DNA from: Promethearchaeota archaeon
GTDB lineage: Archaea > Asgardarchaeota > Lokiarchaeia > Sigyniarchaeales > SOKP01
Direction: 5' to 3'
Length of the DNA: 10,519 nucleotides
Assembly (NCBI GenBank): GCA_019894815.1
Contig: JAGXNU010000059.1
Location: 1 to 10,519 of the forward strand
Shown here: positions 6,063-10,519 of the stretch, one piece after another
Position numbering within the stretch: the first letter of the stretch is position 1
Layout of the letters: each line of letters opens with the position of its first letter
Position numbers and translations under genes: made by a program
Notes under the pieces: model-generated
The model's input: only the letters and a program-made list of their open reading frames with translations
What the model was told of the DNA's origin: nothing
The model's database searches: none

Positions 6063-9029
6063 ATGCAAGTATTAGATGTTGATAAAGAGATTGAAAATTT
6101 TAAAGAGCAATTAAATTTACTAGCTATGATATTCGATACACGGAGGAAAATGCGAAGGGAGATATATAATGAGAAAACAGGCTTTATTTTTAACGCTAAA
6201 TATCAATTTACAACTAAAGATGATACAGTTAATGTTTATGTGATATTTAAAGATGGAAAAATGACAGTCGCTGACGGAAAAATTGAAGATCCTAATATCA
6301 CAATTTATTATAAGGATAAAGAGACTTTGGCTAATCTCTATAATAAAAGTGCTGAAGAATCACTTGATTATCTTTTGACAAATGAAATGGGGTATATAGG
6401 AAACATGTCTTACCTTACTAAATTCTCTTATCTTACTTCACTTGTTACAGCCCCAAAAAAAAGGGACTATAAAGGTCCAGAAAATCGATTAATATATCCT
6501 ATTGAAGATATTGATAAGGGAAAAAAGAGTAGAAAACTAAGGAACGAGAGCTTAAATCGTAAGGTCGATAATGTTCAAGTTTTAGAAGATCCATATTTGT
6601 CAAAATATACCTTAGATGATTTTCCACGCATAAAATATTTGAAGAATAGACGATTTGCCTTAAAGCCAGTGATATGTGTTGAAAGAGCAAAACATTTGAC
6701 AGAATATCATAGAGAGAATGGATTTGAAGTAGATAATTTAGGAAATCCGATTGATCCCGAATTGCGCCAAGCAAGAGCAGTAAATCATATAATGTCAAAT
6801 AAAAAACCAATAATTCATGATAAACATCTTATAGCAGGTTCAACTACTTCAAAAGAAGTAGGTATCCCCTTGTATCCAGAACTTATCGCAACGGGTATAT
6901 GGCCTGAATTAAAAACTATTGGTGGACGTGAGCTTAATCCTAACGATATCTCAGATAAAGATGCGGATATATTAAGTTTGGAAGTTTTTCCCTATTGGAT
7001 GGAGCGGAATGTAAGAGAATATTGTAGAGCAAAAAACAATGATCCATTCTCGCAGCATTTAGAAGAAGGGTGGGTTTTTTATTTCATGATGAAAAATAAC
7101 GCCATTAGTCATACTGTTCCGGGATTTCCAATGGTGATTAATGAAGGATTAGAAAGCGTGAAGAAAAAAGCCAATAAAATGGAAATAAAAGCGGATACAA
7201 CTGAAAAGCAAAATTTTTATAAGGCAATTCAAATTGCAATCGATGGGGTTCTAGCGTATTCTAAACATTTAAGTGAAGAAGCCCTTAGATCTGCTAATAA
7301 TTTAGAACAAAATGATCCAGATCAGGCTACTCGCATAGAGGAATTGAAGGAACTCTCTAGAATATGCGCCAAAGTCCCTGCTAAACCAGCAGAAACAATA
7401 TATGAAGCAGTTCAATCAATTTGGACTAGTTTTGTTTGTCTTCACTGTGAAAATGCAAATTCGGCTTTATCAATTGGTCGGCTTGATCAAATGTTACAAC
7501 CTTTCTTTTTAAAAGAAATAGAAAAAGCTGTAAATGATGAAGAAAGAAATCAAATTGTAAAAAAAGCTATAGAACTTGTAGGATCGTTATTTTTGAGGAT
7601 AAATGATCACGATCCGGTAATGCCGAATGTAGGTTGGAAATTATTCGGAGGGAGCTCCTCTGACGACACAGTAACTATTGGAGGCGTAGATAAAGATGGT
7701 AAAAATGCCGTAAACGATATGAGTTTTATTATATTAAAAACAAATGAAATGCTGGGTTTTCAGGATCCTAATATGAATGCCAGGTATTATTCTGGTATTA
7801 ATTCAAAGGAATATCTAAGACGATTGTGTGAAGTAAACATCAATATGGGCGCTTCGCCTAGTATTCATAACGATAAAACTATGATTGAAGCGTTGGTCCA
7901 TGAAGAATTCTCAATTGAAGACGCAAGAGATTGGGCCGCTACAGGTTGTGTAGAGCCCACAATTGTAGGTAAACATTATGGTCATACGAATTGTATGCTT
8001 TTAAACTTAGTCGCACCATTAGAAATTACGTTAAATAATGGTTTCATACCTTTAACTGGAGAAAAAGTGGGTCCTGAAACGGGTGATGTTCGAACTTCTT
8101 TCCCGACATTCGAGGACTTTCTTAATGCATATAAAACTCAACTCAAATATTTAGCAGAAAAATCAATTGAGATAAATAATTATTTAGGAGAAGCCCATAA
8201 GTATATACATCCTACACCATTATTATCTGGATTTTTTGAGGGTCCTTTAGAACAAGGCAAAGATCTTATTCAAGGAGGAGCTATTTATAATACATCAGGA
8301 GTTGCTTTAGTGGCATTGACAGATGTGGTTGATAGCTTATTAGTTGTAAGAGATCTCATCTACAAGAAAAAAGAATTGAACTTTGCTACATTAATGGATG
8401 CCATTGAAAATAACTTTGAGAATGGTCATGAATCAATTCTACACAATATAGAACGAGTTCCAAAATTTGGGTCTGGTGAAAATGGTACTGTCGAACTTGC
8501 TCAGGATTTAATTGACTTTTGCTATGAAGTTTATCATTCTACTGATAATTATAGAGGTGGTAAATACTTAGTGGGATATTGGTCTATTAGTTACCACGCA
8601 GGATTTGGAATGCTTACTGGCGCCTTGCCCTCGGGTAGAAAGAAAGGTAAAGCATTAACACCTGGATTAACTCCCGCTCCTGGTACAACGGATATCCTAT
8701 TACCAAGTATTCATAGTGTTGCGAGCTTAGATTATTTGAAAATGGCAAATAATGCATCTTATAATGTTAAATTAATACCTCATTCTGGAGATACACATGA
8801 AGAAACATTAGATATCTTTACAAGTTATGTGCAAAGCTTTTTTGATTTGAATGGGATGCAGTGGCAATTTAATGTCGTGTCTACTGATACATTAAGAGAT
8901 GCGATGGCTAATCCAATTGATTACCGCTGGCTTTTAGTTAGAGTTTCAGGATATAACGCATATTTCACGAAATTAAATAAAAACATGCAATTAGAACTTA
9001 TTGAACGGTATGAATACCAAGCAAGATAA
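6063..9029 (+). CDS. Glycyl radical enzyme (PFL-like family) with N-terminal SCP2-like domain
   Basis: This is a large, oxygen-sensitive radical enzyme of the pyruvate formate-lyase/glycerol dehydratase superfamily. The radical-bearing glycine is in RVSGYNAYF, 25 residues before the C-terminus (Gly963 from this ATG). The catalytic thiol is in ATGCVEP (Cys629, with Glu631 as the likely general base). GCVEP is the motif of dehydratases, C-N/C-S lyases and arylacetate decarboxylases, and differs from the CC pair of true pyruvate formate-lyase. The catalytic region begins near residue 190. Before it, residues 1-120 resemble an SCP2 lipid/acyl-binding fold (KDGKMTVADGKI, DPNITIYY, NEMGYIGNMSYL), which makes the protein about 988 residues against 780-900 for known members. 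I chose the ATG at 6063 over a TTG two codons upstream. It is divergent from the FAD/[2Fe-2S] operon and convergent with an AFOR. No radical-SAM activating enzyme is present here. The substrate cannot be assigned. Confidence 0.92.
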   Translation: MQVLDVDKEIENFKEQLNLLAMIFDTRRKMRREIYNEKTGFIFNAKYQFTTKDDTVNVYVIFKDGKMTVADGKIEDPNITIYYKDKETLANLYNKSAEESLDYLLTNEMGYIGNMSYLTKFSYLTSLVTAPKKRDYKGPENRLIYPIEDIDKGKKSRKLRNESLNRKVDNVQVLEDPYLSKYTLDDFPRIKYLKNRRFALKPVICVERAKHLTEYHRENGFEVDNLGNPIDPELRQARAVNHIMSNKKPIIHDKHLIAGSTTSKEVGIPLYPELIATGIWPELKTIGGRELNPNDISDKDADILSLEVFPYWMERNVREYCRAKNNDPFSQHLEEGWVFYFMMKNNAISHTVPGFPMVINEGLESVKKKANKMEIKADTTEKQNFYKAIQIAIDGVLAYSKHLSEEALRSANNLEQNDPDQATRIEELKELSRICAKVPAKPAETIYEAVQSIWTSFVCLHCENANSALSIGRLDQMLQPFFLKEIEKAVNDEERNQIVKKAIELVGSLFLRINDHDPVMPNVGWKLFGGSSSDDTVTIGGVDKDGKNAVNDMSFIILKTNEMLGFQDPNMNARYYSGINSKEYLRRLCEVNINMGASPSIHNDKTMIEALVHEEFSIEDARDWAATGCVEPTIVGKHYGHTNCMLLNLVAPLEITLNNGFIPLTGEKVGPETGDVRTSFPTFEDFLNAYKTQLKYLAEKSIEINNYLGEAHKYIHPTPLLSGFFEGPLEQGKDLIQGGAIYNTSGVALVALTDVVDSLLVVRDLIYKKKELNFATLMDAIENNFENGHESILHNIERVPKFGSGENGTVELAQDLIDFCYEVYHSTDNYRGGKYLVGYWSISYHAGFGMLTGALPSGRKKGKALTPGLTPAPGTTDILLPSIHSVASLDYLKMANNASYNVKLIPHSGDTHEETLDIFTSYVQSFFDLNGMQWQFNVVSTDTLRDAMANPIDYRWLLVRVSGYNAYFTKLNKNMQLELIERYEYQAR

Positions 9030-9030
9030 C

Positions 9031-9052
9031 AAATTATTTATTTTTATTTTTT
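9031..9052 (+). terminator. T-rich terminator after the glycyl radical enzyme gene
   Basis: Immediately after the TAA stop, the plus strand runs into several T tracts (TTATTTATTTTTATTTTTT). This is the kind of hairpin-free U-rich signal used by archaeal RNA polymerase. It overlaps the 3' end of the small minus-strand ORF. Confidence 0.4.
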
Positions 9053-9153
9053 AGAAAAAGTTCCTCTGCTAATTTTATGAGTTTCTGACTATGGCGCTTT
9101 TTAGCCCTTCTGTTTTGAATCCTTGCAACTTTTGAGTCATGGGTCTCCTTCAT
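9034..9153 (-). CDS. Possible small basic protein, 39 residues, unknown
   Basis: An ATG at 9153 opens a 39-codon frame ending in TAA at 9034. The product begins MKETHDSKVARIQNRR and is strongly basic, with 13 Lys/Arg. Its middle and end (about residues 20-34) could form an amphipathic helix (KLIKLAEELFL). It contains no cysteine and no membrane segment. In its favour, this stretch is clearly less AT-rich than the intergenic DNA on both sides, as coding DNA here usually is. Against it, there is no ribosome binding site, the start lies just after a T-run that may end the AFOR transcript, and the length is short. Nucleic-acid binding would fit the charge, but no family is recognised. Confidence 0.35.
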   Translation of the reverse strand: MKETHDSKVARIQNRRAKKRHSQKLIKLAEELFLKNKNK

Positions 9154-9158
9154 AGTGG

Positions 9159-9168
9159 AAAAAAAAAA
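9159..9168 (-). terminator. Ten-T run, probable terminator of the AFOR transcript
   Basis: On the minus strand, 40 bases after the AFOR stop codon, there is an unbroken run of ten T residues. It is preceded by further T-rich sequence back to about 9205. This is a typical archaeal U-tract terminator. No hairpin is evident. Confidence 0.45.
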
Positions 9169-9207
9169 GATAAAAGAAAAATTTTCAGATTTTAATTTTA
9201 AAGATTT

Positions 9208-10519
9208 TTAAATTGGTTTACCTTGAGCATCCCACTCTCTAATTTGATAATATTTTTCTAATAATCCTTCTAACGGTGGAATATTTCGTTTAGAACCACC
9301 TTTTTCAAGGGGAGTATAAAATCTCTTCCCAAAATCATCATCTGCTTTGCTGATCCCACACTTGACATTAAATATTCTTTTAATTTTAACAATTTCTTGC
9401 CCTGCTTTCATAAAATCGTCAACAGTATAAGACCTGCCAGTAATTCCATTAAGACCATTTATCCATGGTGTGAGTTTATGGATGAACCAAAATCCAAATA
9501 TACATCCACCACATGCAGAATACGCCTCACTGCCATCTTGAATTTTTACTACGGCTTCAGCGACATCATCCCCCGTTCCAAAACGATCTACTTGTTCGGT
9601 TAAGCCAATTTCTTCTTTTTGATTCATGTAGGATGATAAATGCATCGGTTCATAACAATGATATGCCCCTCGAGGTGTTGTAGCATAATCTAATGCCGTC
9701 AGATTATTTGTTCGTGGTTCATGAGCAGGAATCTCGAGTCCTTTTCCATGCATGGAAAGTTCGTCTGGTAATCCCTTTACTTCACAAAAAGATCTCACTC
9801 CTTCAGCTAAATCATCACCAATTCCTTTTCGATAAGCAATTTTGGCAAAAAGTTTTTCTATTGGGTCAACAGCGCCCCAAATATTTTCCTCAGTAAATCC
9901 AAATTCATCTAAATTAACATCAATTAGCTTTCTATCAATAGATTCAAGAAAACATCCTATTACTGCCCCAAGACTAATTGAGTCCAATCCAAGATCATTG
10001 ACTATTAAATTCCATTTGATTAACGCCTCTAAGTCATTAACCATTAAATTAGAACCTAGCATTCCTAGGGTTTCATATTCTGGCCGTGAGACCCATTCTC
10101 CCTCATATTCAACGAATCCGCGACAAGCGGTAGGGCAGTTAAAACAACCATGCATTTTAACTTCACCTCTTGCATTTAAAGCTTTTGCTCCAATTTTTTT
10201 AATCCCAATCCATCTTCCCTCTGTATAGTTCTTAATAATAATATCTCCTACACTAGCCATGGAATCTATGTGGACAGGTGTACCTGAATCTGCTAATACC
10301 ATTCCTAATCCGGATGTCTTCAATAATTCTCTAAGTTCTTTAGCTGCATCATTCACTTTATCCTTATCTTGAACGGGAACTTTACCCGTGCCATGAACTG
10401 CAATAGCTTTTAAATTCTTGCTACCCATTACAGCTCCCATTCCGCAACGTCCTGCTGCATGATGCTTATCGTTGATTATACACGCATATTTAACTAAATT
10501 TTCTCCAGCAGGTCCAATA
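9208..10519 (-). CDS. Aldehyde:ferredoxin oxidoreductase family protein, C-terminal 436 residues (start beyond window)
   Basis: This is a tungsten-pterin enzyme of the AFOR family, which oxidises aldehydes to acids with ferredoxin as acceptor in the cytoplasm of anaerobes. The open frame continues to the window edge. The first visible residues include IGPAGENLVKYA and then AAGRCGMGAVMGSKNLKAIA, a conserved family core, so the ATG at 10440 is internal. About 170 N-terminal residues are missing if the protein has the usual length of about 600. The [4Fe-4S] ligands appear as CFNCPTAC (fragment residues 125, 128 and 132), with the fourth probably in GGCIFG (339). EYETLG, SLGAVIG and YATTPRGAYH are also typical, the last carrying the conserved active-site His. 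It converges on the glycyl radical enzyme. Which aldehyde it uses, and which AFOR subfamily it joins, is not decidable from this part. Confidence 0.9.
   Translation of the reverse strand, partial: IGPAGENLVKYACIINDKHHAAGRCGMGAVMGSKNLKAIAVHGTGKVPVQDKDKVNDAAKELRELLKTSGLGMVLADSGTPVHIDSMASVGDIIIKNYTEGRWIGIKKIGAKALNARGEVKMHGCFNCPTACRGFVEYEGEWVSRPEYETLGMLGSNLMVNDLEALIKWNLIVNDLGLDSISLGAVIGCFLESIDRKLIDVNLDEFGFTEENIWGAVDPIEKLFAKIAYRKGIGDDLAEGVRSFCEVKGLPDELSMHGKGLEIPAHEPRTNNLTALDYATTPRGAYHCYEPMHLSSYMNQKEEIGLTEQVDRFGTGDDVAEAVVKIQDGSEAYSACGGCIFGFWFIHKLTPWINGLNGITGRSYTVDDFMKAGQEIVKIKRIFNVKCGISKADDDFGKRFYTPLEKGGSKRNIPPLEGLLEKYYQIREWDAQGKPI

Noticed and set aside
6499..6810. 103-codon minus-strand ORF inside the radical enzyme gene
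   Set aside because: It is antisense to a well-supported coding region, and its Leu/Tyr-rich product reflects the complement of AT-rich codons.
6063..9029. Naming the radical enzyme as pyruvate formate-lyase (pflB)
   Set aside because: The active site is GCVEP with a single Cys plus Glu, not the adjacent Cys pair needed for pyruvate formate-lyase chemistry.
9034..9153. Resemblance of the small ORF's IQNRRAKKRH to the homeodomain recognition helix
   Set aside because: The match is a short basic string with no surrounding homeodomain residues and no conserved Trp-Phe. I regard it as coincidence.
9842..10228. 128-codon plus-strand ORF inside the AFOR gene
   Set aside because: It lies wholly antisense to strongly conserved AFOR sequence, and its product has no recognisable motif.
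9208..10440. ATG at 10440 as the start of the AFOR gene
   Set aside because: The frame stays open to the window edge and the upstream residues match conserved AFOR core sequence, so the gene is truncated by the window and this Met is internal.

Overview
The window is AT-rich, gene-dense DNA that looks archaeal. Intergenic gaps are very AT-rich. At the outer genes with a readable start, TATA-like boxes sit about 26-27 bases before the first ATG, as in leaderless archaeal transcripts. A clear Shine-Dalgarno site is seen only before an internal operon gene. A tungsten-type aldehyde:ferredoxin oxidoreductase (AFOR), a glycyl radical enzyme, an Ldh2-type dehydrogenase and a DUF3795 protein together suggest a strictly anaerobic, fermentative archaeon. 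An Asgard (Lokiarchaeia-like) lineage is my best guess, but no marker gene is present to prove it.

Layout from left to right. Positions 1-204 (minus) hold the N-terminal part of a cysteine-rich DUF3795 protein that runs off the left edge. Positions 416-1558 (plus) encode a complete Ldh2/malate-lactate dehydrogenase family protein, divergent from DUF3795. Positions 1575-3020 (minus) encode a cation diffusion facilitator (CDF) with three tandem C-terminal ferredoxin-like domains, convergent with Ldh2. Positions 3132-5923 (minus) are a two-gene, translationally coupled operon: a CrtI/retinol-saturase-like FAD oxidoreductase followed by a ferredoxin-NAD(P) reductase-type flavoprotein carrying a C-terminal [2Fe-2S] domain. 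Positions 6063-9029 (plus) encode a large glycyl radical enzyme with intact radical Gly, active-site Cys and general-base Glu, plus an extra N-terminal SCP2-like domain; it is divergent from the flavoprotein operon. Positions 9034-9153 (minus) may encode a very basic 39-residue protein. Positions 9208-10519 (minus) hold the C-terminal 436 residues of an AFOR whose start lies beyond the right edge.

A possible joint role (inference): the GCVEP active site places the glycyl radical enzyme with eliminases and decarboxylases, many of which release aldehydes. The neighbouring AFOR could oxidise such an aldehyde and reduce ferredoxin. The flavoprotein pair could move electrons to or from a C=C bond of a related substrate, and Ldh2 could handle a 2-hydroxy/2-oxo acid. 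No glycyl radical activating enzyme is visible in the window. No tRNA, rRNA, CRISPR array or mobile element was seen, and no stretch longer than about 300 bases lacks a gene.
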